NCBI RefSeq assembly: GCF_007748195.1 | Contig: NZ_CP037920.1 | Location: 4,539,800 to 4,603,799, forward strand | Length of the DNA: 64,000 bases | Origin: Gimesia aquarii | GTDB lineage: Bacteria > Planctomycetota > Planctomycetia > Planctomycetales > Planctomycetaceae | Direction of reading: 5' to 3' | In this document: one piece after another, positions 18,984 through 26,718 of the stretch | How positions within the stretch are numbered: position 1 is the stretch's first letter | How the letters are laid out: each line of letters starts with the position of its first letter | Made by a program: the position numbers and the translations under genes | The notes under the pieces: model-generated | What the model was told of the DNA's origin: nothing | The model's input: only the letters and a program-made list of their open reading frames with translations | Database searches by the model: none

Positions 18984-19985
18984 TCAATTAGTACTATTTG
19001 ATTGGTTTATTACTGATTGAGATGTAGTGCTGATTGATTCTCCATACGAGTCTGACTCTAAAATTCCACCAGGCTGATGCTCACGAATTATAAAGTTTCG
19101 TAGTTCAAGTACCGCTGGTCCAAAGAACAATATGTAAATTGGAGGAGCCATACAAAAAATCACAGGAAAGAGTAACTTTATACTTGTTTTGCTTGAATTT
19201 TCTTCTGCACGTTGTCGGTATTTTCTACGCACACCATCAGCAAAATCAATTAAAGCCGTGGAAACATTTGTCCCTAGTCTTTCTGTCTGCGAAATCATTA
19301 ACGAAAGTGCGTTTACATCCGGAGCATCAATTCTTTTTGCAAATTGTTTAAGGGCATCAGACATAGAATTCGCATCAGCATGTCGACGGATGATATCAAA
19401 TTCTACTGCAATGTCTGGATGAGAAAAACGAACTTCTTCTGTAACACGCTGTAGGGCGGTTCTGAGTGGTACACCACCAGTCAAACACATCATCACCAGA
19501 TCGAGCGCATCTGGCAACCCCTTTTGAATTCGATGAACTCTGCGGTTGGCCTGATTATGTAACACAAAACGGGGAAGACCATACCCTCCACCAGCGACCA
19601 CAAGACCCACAATTATTATAATCTCTGGAAGACTTGAGCCAGGATCTGCTGCAATACAACCAATCCCTGTGACGATTAAAACTAGAACAACTAACAAATT
19701 TCGGGTTGCCAAGTATTCAACCAGTGCTGTCGAGCGATAATAGCCAGCTCTTTTAAGATCAAGCTCAATTTTTTGAATTTCATTCTCCGTTTGTGGAATA
19801 ACGGCTGCCATTGCACGACGAAACGGACCTACGTTTGAAGAAGAGTAGTAATTCGAACTTTGATCATTCAGGTTCAAATTACGTTTTTTTCCTGAACGGC
19901 GTCCAACTGCAATCGCATCTCCAATTAAGAAGAAAACCAAGCATGCTAAAATAAAGGTGCCAATAGTGATAATGTCAAGAAACAT
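18984..19985 (-). CDS. tadC: Tad pilus inner-membrane platform protein TadC (GspF family)
   Basis: A 333-residue polytopic protein with the T2SF/GspF domain (about 150-285). Membrane segments lie near 5-24, 90-135 and 275-300. The domain is recognisable by IQKGLPDALDLVMMCLTGGVPLRTALQRV and LSLMISQTERLGTNVSTAL. With TadB it should form the inner-membrane platform on which the TadA ATPase drives pilin assembly. The ATG at 19985 has AGAGAG four bases upstream. It is the last gene of the minus-strand run cpaB-tadA-tadB-tadC, 75 bases after tadB. Confidence 0.92.
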   Translation of the reverse strand: MFLDIITIGTFILACLVFFLIGDAIAVGRRSGKKRNLNLNDQSSNYYSSSNVGPFRRAMAAVIPQTENEIQKIELDLKRAGYYRSTALVEYLATRNLLVVLVLIVTGIGCIAADPGSSLPEIIIIVGLVVAGGGYGLPRFVLHNQANRRVHRIQKGLPDALDLVMMCLTGGVPLRTALQRVTEEVRFSHPDIAVEFDIIRRHADANSMSDALKQFAKRIDAPDVNALSLMISQTERLGTNVSTALIDFADGVRRKYRQRAEENSSKTSIKLLFPVIFCMAPPIYILFFGPAVLELRNFIIREHQPGGILESDSYGESISTTSQSVINQSNSTN

Positions 19986-20060
19986 AGAACTCTCTTTTAT
20001 TTGAAATCTGAATAACTAACTTAAAAAGTTGATTCATTATTCATATAGCAGTAATAGGAA

Positions 20061-21032
20061 TTAATAGTCCGTTCTCAGGAGAGCCGAAACCCAAAGTATA
20101 CCGATCACTTCAAGGACTATCGCAATGAGTAATAAGATGTTACCTATCGGGTCAGAATACAAATTGGAAACATGATCTGGAAAAACAACTAACAATATTA
20201 CAAATGCAACGGGTGCAATCACAGTCATCAAGATTGCAGATGCACGACCGGCGCCTGTAGAAGCCCTCATCTGACGACGATAATTAATTCTGTCACGAAT
20301 GACTCCCGACATACGTTCGAGATTAGCTGGAAGATTACCACCGGTTTTGCGATACAGCATCAAAGCAGAGGTTAAAATCCTGAGATCAATTAACTGAATG
20401 CGATTCGAAAGCGATTTCATCACTGCTGGGACAGATAAATTCATATCTAACTGACGAGCACAACGCCTGAACTCAAAACTTAAAGGTCCCTTAGTTTCTT
20501 CGCCAACTATTGCGATTGCCTGCTCTAAACTAGCACCGGCGTGTGTTGACCGGGCCAGTAAATCAATCATTTCAGGCAGCTCTTCCTGAATTGTCTGCAT
20601 TCTTCTTTTTCTTCGAAAATGCAGAATAAAAAGAATGGCAACCATTCCAAAAATCATACCGGCAATACCAGCAAGCGGCTGATCAGAATAAATGAAAATT
20701 GTACCACCAATCGCTAGACCACACATAACTAACAAAAGAAAAGTGGTAAACGGTGTCAAATCAGAACCGTTCTCAAGAACCAATCGATCAAAACTCTGAT
20801 CGATCTTTCCTAAAATGCTGTCGGCAGGCTGTTGATCAAATACATTATAAACTCTTCTTAGGGGAGGCCGTTTTGAAAACCGCTCTGTACTTAATCTGCC
20901 TGCACCAGATAAATCGCGAAAAAAAAGATAGATCGCGAGACTTGAAACCGTCACTGCAGCAAAACAAATCAATGCGATAGATGAACTGTCCACTACAGGT
21001 TGTCCCCCTAATATTTTAATAATGGATATCAC
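20061..21032 (-). CDS. tadB: Tad pilus inner-membrane platform protein TadB (GspF family)
   Basis: A 323-residue GspF-family membrane protein. The T2SF domain is at about 145-275, with TIQEELPEMIDLLARSTHAGASLEQAI and TSALMLYRKTGGNLPANLERM. N-terminal, central and C-terminal hydrophobic helices are at about 15-34, 98-140 and 265-318. It is the partner of TadC; Tad systems characteristically have two such small platform proteins. It starts with GTG 30 bases after the tadA stop, so the two are probably co-transcribed. Confidence 0.92.
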   Translation of the reverse strand: MISIIKILGGQPVVDSSSIALICFAAVTVSSLAIYLFFRDLSGAGRLSTERFSKRPPLRRVYNVFDQQPADSILGKIDQSFDRLVLENGSDLTPFTTFLLLVMCGLAIGGTIFIYSDQPLAGIAGMIFGMVAILFILHFRRKRRMQTIQEELPEMIDLLARSTHAGASLEQAIAIVGEETKGPLSFEFRRCARQLDMNLSVPAVMKSLSNRIQLIDLRILTSALMLYRKTGGNLPANLERMSGVIRDRINYRRQMRASTGAGRASAILMTVIAPVAFVILLVVFPDHVSNLYSDPIGNILLLIAIVLEVIGILWVSALLRTDY

Positions 21033-21062
21033 TAATTTGAGTATTTATTGCCAGCATCAAAA

Positions 21063-22397
21063 CTATTTGTTTTCAAAAATTTGATCGCTAAGCTTAATCC
21101 CACAGGCTTCCATCCTTTTCAAGCAATTAGGACGATAACCAGTAGAGTAAAATCTTCCTTGCGCATTGCCTTGATCATCAACGCCTGTTTGCTCAAAACC
21201 AAAGATGTCTTCTACCTTATAATCTCCCTGGCTATTCAGTGAGACAATTTCAGACACTTTAGTAAGACGACGTTGTCCCCCCTTAAGACGCGAGACATGT
21301 AGAACAATTCCAATGCCATTTGCGATATATTGCCTGATCACTGGTAACGGAAGATCAAAGCCACTTATCGTGACCATCATTTCCAATCTAGCTAATGCAT
21401 CGCGAGTATCATTCGCATGCACTGTTGTTAAAGATCCTTCATGCCCCGTATTCATAGCCTGAAGCATATCTAATGCTTCGGCACCTCTGACCTCACCAAT
21501 AATAATACGATCTGGACGCATACGGAGACTGTTTTTAACAAGCTGCCTTTGTGAGATCTCACCTACACCTTCTGTGTTTTCGGTTTTCGTCTCGAGTCGT
21601 ACAACATGTTTATGCTGGAGAATTAATTCAGCTGAATCTTCAATCGTAATCAAACGTTCTTCACGTGGAATGAAGTTAGACAGTGCGTTTAGTAATGTTG
21701 TTTTACCACTACCAGTTCCACCAGAAATCAACATACTAATACGGGAATCAACGACTGCTGCCAGAAAATCGACAATCTCAGGAGTCAGTGAATTGTTCTC
21801 AATCAAATCATCTATCTGTAATGGAGTTGCTCCGAATCTCCGGATGGATAATGAAGGCCCATTCAAGGCAAGAGGAGGAATGATGGCATTAATTCGAGAT
21901 CCGTCGGGGAGTCTGGCATCAACCATTGGATTGACTTCATCAATTCTTCGTCCGACTCGAGAGACAATCCTCTGAATGATTCGCATCAAATGTTGATTAT
22001 CAGCAAAAATAACATCAGATTCTTCCAGTTGTCCATTACGCTCAATATGAATTTCATAAGCGTGGTTCACGAGGATATCACTAATAGTGGGATCAGCCAT
22101 AAGCTTATCCAAGGGACCAAGTCCAAATACTTCACTTAACAACTCATTTAATAAACGTTCTCGGTCAATACCTTCCAAAACAGCAACGTGTTCATCACAA
22201 ATCTCCGTTGCAACAGCACGTACTTCTGTCGAAAGCTCTTTTTCAGAGATCTGGGCCAACATCGACAGATCAAGTGAATCAACTAGTTCTTGATGAATTA
22301 AAACTTTTTGTTTTTGAAAGTGGAGTTCAGCTTCGCGCTCTTCAGGAACAAAGCTTTCAGATTCCACAAAAAGTTTTTTTGTGCTTAGCGATTCCAT
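21063..22397 (-). CDS. tadA: Tad pilus assembly/secretion ATPase TadA (CpaF)
   Basis: A 444-residue hexameric secretion ATPase of the VirB11/GspE superfamily, CpaF branch. Residues 1-115 form the N-terminal helical region. A PAS-like N-domain follows, including ISDILVNHAYEIHIERNG. The ATPase core has Walker A GGTGSGKT (226-233), an Asp-box region, Walker B IIIGEVRG (298-305) and the His-box TGHEGSLTTVHAN (317-329). All expected catalytic motifs are intact. ATG 22397, with GGGA upstream, is preferred over a TTG at 22409 that has no ribosome-binding site. It powers pilin polymerisation with TadB and TadC. The 203-base gap to cpaB holds no obvious promoter or terminator. Confidence 0.96.
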   Translation of the reverse strand: MESLSTKKLFVESESFVPEEREAELHFQKQKVLIHQELVDSLDLSMLAQISEKELSTEVRAVATEICDEHVAVLEGIDRERLLNELLSEVFGLGPLDKLMADPTISDILVNHAYEIHIERNGQLEESDVIFADNQHLMRIIQRIVSRVGRRIDEVNPMVDARLPDGSRINAIIPPLALNGPSLSIRRFGATPLQIDDLIENNSLTPEIVDFLAAVVDSRISMLISGGTGSGKTTLLNALSNFIPREERLITIEDSAELILQHKHVVRLETKTENTEGVGEISQRQLVKNSLRMRPDRIIIGEVRGAEALDMLQAMNTGHEGSLTTVHANDTRDALARLEMMVTISGFDLPLPVIRQYIANGIGIVLHVSRLKGGQRRLTKVSEIVSLNSQGDYKVEDIFGFEQTGVDDQGNAQGRFYSTGYRPNCLKRMEACGIKLSDQIFENK

Positions 22398-22600
22398 GTG
22401 CAGTCCCAAAATCTTAAAAAAAATGCTTTTAATAAAATTGCCGATTCCAAATCAGTAGAGAAAACTCTATTTCATTGGATATGACATACCCTCAGCGAAA
22501 TGAGTACATTGAAGACTCAATCACGTTTTAAAACTAAAAGCCACAAACTACAAATATAACTACTCTACAAGAGAGAACCGATATCAAGAATTTCTTGATC

Positions 22601-23602
22601 TTATAAACCACTAAGTGGTGTAGAAATCTCTGAAGTCCTTTTACGATCGGCTTGCTTCATAGTTGTTGTTGCTTTGTTGGAGGGAAGCACTTCTGATGCA
22701 ACGGGTGTTTCAATTGCGTCAATCCAATTTTGACTTTTGTAAGCACGATTACCTTTAAAATGAACAGTATCCAAATTACCTGCTCGGTAGATATCCATGC
22801 TGGAAACACGCTGATTAGGAATAAAACCCAAAATGTTAGAGAGAGTAAGTCGGTCGCTTGAACGCCCCGTTGATACAACCTCTGTATTCTCATCGGGGTG
22901 TCGCAATGCTAAGCTTAATACACCGTGGTCTTCGACGACTTTAAGCACTTTGCCCTGTTCTGGTGAGACTTCAAGTGTCACAGAATATTCTTCTGATTTT
23001 TGACTCGCATTGCCAACAAATTTGTGTCCGGGAACAGCAATTTCACCCACAGCGAGTACTCGAACTTTTTCCAGAAGAGTAATCGTTGTTTCTGGAATAC
23101 CATCCGTTTCATCAGAACGGAAGAGAACATCAACAATTGCCCCAGGCCGTGAAAAGCCTGCTACATTTCCAATTTTATGGATGGCAACAGTCACTGCCCG
23201 ATTCCCTGGCTGAAGTGTATCTGAAAGCCCGGGCCCCATTCCATTGGCAAATAAATCAACAGTGTGAAAAGGTTGCCCTGCTTTGATAGGCGACTTGAGA
23301 ACGCGGCCGGTAATATACTGAGAATCCATAATTCTCTGCTTACCATCGGATTTATAGCGCTTATTTACTTGCTCAGGCTTCATCCTCAAAATCGAAATGT
23401 CGTCCAGAGACAAGGTTTGTCCCGGCAAAAGATCCCTCGAAGCTATAGGAAGGTATGTCAAGTTAGGTTGGGGAGGATCTTCTGCTAACAGGGCAGGGCC
23501 TGGTTGTTCATGCAGAAATTGTCGCACAGTATAAGCTGCGCCTAAACCTAGTAAAATTGCGAAAATCGCCGCCGTCATTGTACCTGGACTAATTTTTGCC
23601 AC
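22601..23602 (-). CDS. cpaB: Flp pilus assembly protein CpaB/RcpC (SAF domain)
   Basis: A 333-residue periplasmic protein anchored by an N-terminal helix (about 8-26). The SAF domain is at about 48-115, with LPIASRDLLPGQTLSLDDI and GRVLKSPIKAGQPF. The RcpC/CpaB domain follows, including ALRHPDEN near 235. In other Tad systems CpaB associates with the secretin and is needed for pilus export. It starts with GTG, with AGGGA seven bases upstream. It lies 120 bases after the third pilin and may be read from that gene's promoter. No secretin (CpaC/RcpA) follows it, which is unusual for a tad operon. Confidence 0.92.
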   Translation of the reverse strand: MAKISPGTMTAAIFAILLGLGAAYTVRQFLHEQPGPALLAEDPPQPNLTYLPIASRDLLPGQTLSLDDISILRMKPEQVNKRYKSDGKQRIMDSQYITGRVLKSPIKAGQPFHTVDLFANGMGPGLSDTLQPGNRAVTVAIHKIGNVAGFSRPGAIVDVLFRSDETDGIPETTITLLEKVRVLAVGEIAVPGHKFVGNASQKSEEYSVTLEVSPEQGKVLKVVEDHGVLSLALRHPDENTEVVSTGRSSDRLTLSNILGFIPNQRVSSMDIYRAGNLDTVHFKGNRAYKSQNWIDAIETPVASEVLPSNKATTTMKQADRKRTSEISTPLSGL

Positions 23603-23722
23603 GCTAACTTCCCTGAAATCTTTAGAGTTTGAAACTTTTGGGATTCACATTTTGTCAGTTTAAAGACACCAATGAACCATATTCAACAAAAAAATATATT
23701 TCTAACAACGAATACATTATGT

Positions 23723-24016
23723 CTACTCACCAGTTGCTGGAATCGTTAAATCCAGACCAGCTGGTGCATCTCCTACGGGATCAATTACAGTTGTTGTATC
23801 TACATACTCACTGGTAACACCATTAACTGTAAAGCTATAAGATTGATCTAGACTTTCGAGTGCAACGGCAGTATCGCCAAATTTTTGAACGACTTGATCT
23901 CTAAAAGTCACAAGCCCCGGGATAATTCCCAATACGAGCAACGTGACTATTAAAATAGTCGTAACAGGAGAGACGCTCCCATCTTCATCTTTCCAAAACT
24001 GTCGAGCAATTCTCAT
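23723..24016 (-). CDS. Atypical Flp-like pilin lacking the +5 glutamate
   Basis: A 97-residue pilin-like protein. A short basic leader, RQFWKDEDG, is followed by one hydrophobic helix and a helix RDQVVQKFGDTAVALESLDQSYSF that aligns with the other pilins of this locus. After the presumed Gly cleavage site the sequence is SVSPVTTILIV: no Glu at +5 or +6, and no Tyr. The roughly 40-residue C-terminal extension lacks cysteine. The ATG at 24016 (AGGA nine bases upstream) is chosen over a GTG at 24022. With no Glu it may be a minor or tip pseudopilin. It stands just upstream of cpaB and has its own -24/-12 promoter candidate. Confidence 0.75.
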   Translation of the reverse strand: MRIARQFWKDEDGSVSPVTTILIVTLLVLGIIPGLVTFRDQVVQKFGDTAVALESLDQSYSFTVNGVTSEYVDTTTVIDPVGDAPAGLDLTIPATGE

Positions 24017-24076
24017 TCCCACTTATCCTGACCAGACTATATGCAGTAGCTAATATTCTCGAACATTCTGATAGTA

Positions 24077-24092
24077 TGCATCTTATGTGCCT
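24077..24092 (-). promoter_or_regulatory. Candidate sigma-54 promoter of the third pilin (and possibly the cpaB-tadABC run)
   Basis: Minus strand: AGGCAC-ATAAG-ATGCA, with exact GG-N10-GC spacing and only small deviations from TGGCAC-N5-TTGCA. Predicted +1 is near 24066, a 50-base leader before the ATG at 24016. Since no other promoter was seen before cpaB, this one could drive the whole downstream run. Confidence 0.6.
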
Positions 24093-24131
24093 AAATGTCC
24101 GAACTAAATCAAAAATGTTCATATAAAGCCA

Positions 24132-24157
24132 GTTCCCGAGTGGGCGTCCTCGGGAAC
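24132..24157. other. Strong hairpin between pilin genes
   Basis: Arms GTTCCCGAG (24132-24140) and CTCGGGAAC (24149-24157), 9 bp with an 8-base loop. A second hairpin, AACCATGC/GCATGGTT, is at 24221-24241. On the minus strand they follow the second pilin gene and probably terminate or stabilise its mRNA. The U-tract (CTTTATAT) is poor, so termination is uncertain. Confidence 0.55.
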
Positions 24158-24259
24158 AGAGCTAAAATTTGTGATCACAGCCGCCGGGAATAAACCCAAA
24201 GAAAACGACTGATTCCTTTTAACCATGCTGAATGCATGGTTCGAAAACCAATAATAAAA

Positions 24260-24589
24260 TTATGGGCCTTCGTTTTCAGCTGCTACCTGAACGCTGATAC
24301 AAGCAGGTTCAGCGTTAGCTGGATCTAAGTTTGTGTCACAGAAGTCGAGCTGGTCAGCGAACACTGAACCTGCAGTGCTAGAAGTGTGACCAGTAACTCC
24401 TGAAAAACTATAGCTTTGATTAATGTTTGAAATTGCTAAAGCAAGGTCACCCAATTCTTGAACAACTTGATCACGAACGGTGGCCAATCCCACGACAACA
24501 CCTAATACAAGGATCGTGCCGATTAACACGAGTTCAGACGAGACAACAAAACCTGCCTCATCATTCCAGAACTTAGTAAGCATGTTCAT
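24260..24589 (-). CDS. Atypical long Flp-like pilin, copy 2
   Basis: A 109-residue pilin-like precursor, very similar to the next gene upstream, so a tandem duplicate. The leader FWNDEAG is followed by FVVSSELVLIG. Cleavage after Gly would put Glu at +6, not the canonical +5, with no Tyr after it. The membrane helix is followed by the amphipathic helix RDQVVQELGDLALAISNIN. A C-terminal extension of about 50 residues contains two Cys (FCD...PAC), possibly a disulfide. AGGAG lies upstream of ATG 24589. No -24/-12 element was found in the 151 bases before it; it is probably co-transcribed with copy 1. Confidence 0.8.
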   Translation of the reverse strand: MNMLTKFWNDEAGFVVSSELVLIGTILVLGVVVGLATVRDQVVQELGDLALAISNINQSYSFSGVTGHTSSTAGSVFADQLDFCDTNLDPANAEPACISVQVAAENEGP

Positions 24590-24669
24590 CCTAACTCCTT
24601 ATTAAATTTTGTGAGCCGCTCTAAACAGCTCGTTTAAACATTTTGATACGAAAATTAAACAACCACAGG

Positions 24670-24700
24670 GGAAAATGCCCCTAAAAAGTGGTTGAACCCT
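24670..24700 (-). other. Hairpin between pilin copies 1 and 2
   Basis: AGGGG/CCCCT hairpin within outer arms CAACCAC/GTGGTTG, with an unpaired T5 bulge on the minus strand. A GAACC/GGTTC hairpin lies beside it. After the outer arm the minus strand reads TTTAATTTT. It could be a partial terminator or mRNA-stabilising element that sets the ratio of the two pilins. Confidence 0.4.
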
Positions 24701-24740
24701 CCTGGTTCAGCTAAACACTGAGTTGAAAGTCAACTGTTAA

Positions 24741-25067
24741 CTATGGACCTTCGTTTTCAGCATCTACGATAGCGATACAGTGAGGATCCAAGTTTGGAGG
24801 ATCAACGTTCTGATCACAAAAATCCAGGTTGTCAATGAATACAGAACCAGCTGTACTTGAAGAGTGGCCTGTAATTCCTGTGAAGGAATAGCTTTGGTTG
24901 CTGTTTGAGAATGCAGCTGCAACGTCTGCAAGTTCCGCGATTACCTGATCACGAAGTGTTGTAAGCCCGACAACCATACCGAGGACCAACACAGTAGCGA
25001 TCAGCACTAGTTCTGTTGAAACGACGAAACCACCTTCATCATTCCAAAACTGCTGAAACATCTTCAT
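24741..25067 (-). CDS. Atypical long Flp-like pilin, copy 1 (probable major pilin)
   Basis: A 108-residue pilin-like precursor. The ATG at 25067 follows AGGAG by six bases, a better start than the ATG at 25082. The leader FWNDEGG precedes FVVSTELVLIA, which puts Glu at +6 after Gly cleavage and lacks the Flp Tyr. Next come the helix RDQVIAELADVAAAFSNSN and the extension QSYSF..GHSSSTAGS..., shared with copy 2, including two Cys (FCD...PHC). Its strong ribosome-binding site, the best -24/-12 promoter in the window and a structured leader suggest it is the most highly expressed pilin. Planctomycete relatives are usually left as hypothetical. Confidence 0.8.
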   Translation of the reverse strand: MKMFQQFWNDEGGFVVSTELVLIATVLVLGMVVGLTTLRDQVIAELADVAAAFSNSNQSYSFTGITGHSSSTAGSVFIDNLDFCDQNVDPPNLDPHCIAIVDAENEGP

Positions 25068-25077
25068 TCGTACTCCT

Positions 25078-25178
25078 AACATTAATCAGATGGTTAATGT
25101 TCACTGGATGCACTACAAGAACATGTAGTAAACAACATCCAAGTAAATTAACATGTCTGCACACGCCCCGCGCAGACA
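25078..25178 (-). promoter_or_regulatory. Structured 5' leader of the first long pilin (three hairpins)
   Basis: Between the predicted start (about 25181) and the ribosome-binding site (25073-25077) are three separate inverted repeats: TGTCTGC/GCAGACA at 25154-25178 (beginning at +4), ACTACA/TGTAGT at 25112-25129, and AACATTAA/TTAATGTT at 25078-25101, which directly abuts AGGAG. It matches no riboswitch I know. Confidence 0.55.
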
Positions 25179-25191
25179 CTACGAATGAGAG

Positions 25192-25207
25192 AGCAGACAA
25201 TGTGCCA
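25192..25207 (-). promoter_or_regulatory. Candidate sigma-54 promoter of the pilin copy 1-copy 2 pair
   Basis: Minus strand: TGGCAC-ATTGT-CTGCT. The -24 hexamer is perfect, the -12 element has one mismatch (CTGC for TTGC), and GG-N10-GC spacing is exact. Predicted +1 is near 25181. Confidence 0.68.
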
Positions 25208-25527
25208 TTTTGCCCCACAATACATATTTTTCGTAATTTCACTCCATAATGCACTTTTTCAAAAAATCAACAGGATGCATTATGGGTACTTACCCCTAGA
25301 ATCTGTAACTACAGAGTAATCAAGCTGATTAAAGTCGAAATCCAGCTTCGTTTTTTTCAGAAATAGAATACCACAAACACTGTTTCCAAAAGTTAACATT
25401 TTGAAACCAGATGTAATCGATAGTGCACATGTCAGCTGAGATAAGACACCAACCGTTAAAGCCTCAACCAATCAGGTAGAGCTGTTTCGGATGAAATCGG
25501 ACCTGATTTAGGCCGCTTAAAAACTCA
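25208..25527. other. Upstream region of the pilin promoter
   Basis: 320 bases without a credible gene. A dyad TAATCA-AGC-TGATTA (25317-25331) lies about 110 bp upstream of the -24 element, the usual distance for an enhancer site. No second copy was found at the other two pilin promoters, so this is only a candidate. Confidence 0.3.
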
Positions 25528-26718
25528 TTATTTTTCTTCTGAAGACAAATCGATTTGGTACGGAAATTTGCCTCTCCAGAGTGCTAGAGCGCGGCCTGCA
25601 TGAGAAAGAAATGTATAACTGCTTTTAATTTCAGACGCAGGCATTTTCTTAATCGTACTGACAAGCCAATGACCTGCCTTTTCAATTGTTTCGTCAGGAG
25701 GAAGAACCTCTTCGGGTGCCAAAGACCACCATTCCAGTGCATGGCCGGTTGCCAGAACTCTTCTAGCGCGGGGAGTAAATAATTTCTCAGAAGAGAGATC
25801 CAGCTTAGTTCCATCCCAGTTTTTATCCCAAAACCCGTCATCCGATTGCGTTTTTACGAGCAAGCTTGTAATGTTTTTCAGATATTGAACAATCCGTTCC
25901 CGCCCCTCTTTTGTCAGTATCGGAGTCTGCTCATTTACCCGTAGTAGCATGACAAGGGCATGTAAACGATGATTTCCATAACAAACACCTTTAGTGGGCT
26001 GTTGACGCATAATCCGGTCAGCAATCAGATCAAAGTTGACATATTGACCTTCTGTTGTCATCCAATCCCGTGCTGAATTGAGATACAGGGCAAAGACTAG
26101 AGTAGACCACTCATATTCTTTCTGATTCAGACTGAAGGACCTCAATGTCTCTTGGATCATTTCAGAAAGGGTGGTTTCTCCCTTCGAAGTCACTACTGGG
26201 AAATCGGCAGGTGTTCCAACTTCAGCCAGAGTTGCTAAAGTATGATCTTCATGACTGGAAGTCGATAATCCCTGCTGGACAAGTGGCTTGACTCCGTATT
26301 GATTATGAACCAGTAATGGCTTGGATTCTGTCCCCCAAACTTGAAAAAATCGACGATGGTCTAACAGAATATCGCGCATTTCGATTCCTGAAAGACATTT
26401 CGGATCCTCAAAAACCGACTCGATTCCCCAAAATCGCAAGGCATGATCAACATGATTAATCCGGGGCTCTTTACCCCTGAATTGAGGGCGCAACTTATGA
26501 AGCACTTGAACCAGATCCTCATCAGAGACAATTTTCGGCCGGTTATAAAGTGGAACAACTTTGAGTGGATTCAAGCGCAACGCCGGTAGTTGTTTTTGTT
26601 CCTGCCATTCCTGATAACGAACCGCTCCCCAGCCTATGGCAGCACTCACCAAGAGGATATGAAAGCAAAGGAATCCAGCAACCCTCAATTTTTTTCGAAA
26701 GGAAATCTTCTCTCGCAT
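25528..26718 (-). CDS. Hypothetical membrane-anchored protein
   Basis: A 396-residue protein of unknown function. An N-terminal membrane segment is at about 13-32, with the remainder probably periplasmic and mostly helical. It contains LHALVMLLRVNEQTPILTKEGRERIVQYL and DDGFWDKNWDG, patterns reminiscent of alpha/alpha-toroid proteins (terpene-cyclase-like or prenyltransferase-like folds), but I would not name a family. The start ATG at 26718 overlaps the TGA of the preceding gene (TGATG), so the two are translationally coupled and probably work together. It is a GT-C-like membrane protein's partner by context only. Confidence 0.65.
   Translation of the reverse strand: MREKISFRKKLRVAGFLCFHILLVSAAIGWGAVRYQEWQEQKQLPALRLNPLKVVPLYNRPKIVSDEDLVQVLHKLRPQFRGKEPRINHVDHALRFWGIESVFEDPKCLSGIEMRDILLDHRRFFQVWGTESKPLLVHNQYGVKPLVQQGLSTSSHEDHTLATLAEVGTPADFPVVTSKGETTLSEMIQETLRSFSLNQKEYEWSTLVFALYLNSARDWMTTEGQYVNFDLIADRIMRQQPTKGVCYGNHRLHALVMLLRVNEQTPILTKEGRERIVQYLKNITSLLVKTQSDDGFWDKNWDGTKLDLSSEKLFTPRARRVLATGHALEWWSLAPEEVLPPDETIEKAGHWLVSTIKKMPASEIKSSYTFLSHAGRALALWRGKFPYQIDLSSEEK

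Noticed and set aside
24170..24179. TGTGATCACA palindrome as a CRP site
   Set aside because: CRP sites need a 6-bp spacer between TGTGA and TCACA; here the halves are adjacent.
24741..25082. Pilin copy 1 starting at the ATG at 25082
   Set aside because: The AGGAG at 25073-25077 would fall inside the coding region; it is correctly spaced for the ATG at 25067.
25280..25471. 63-codon minus-strand frame upstream of the pilin promoter
   Set aside because: No ribosome-binding site and no recognisable protein features; it lies in what looks like regulatory DNA.
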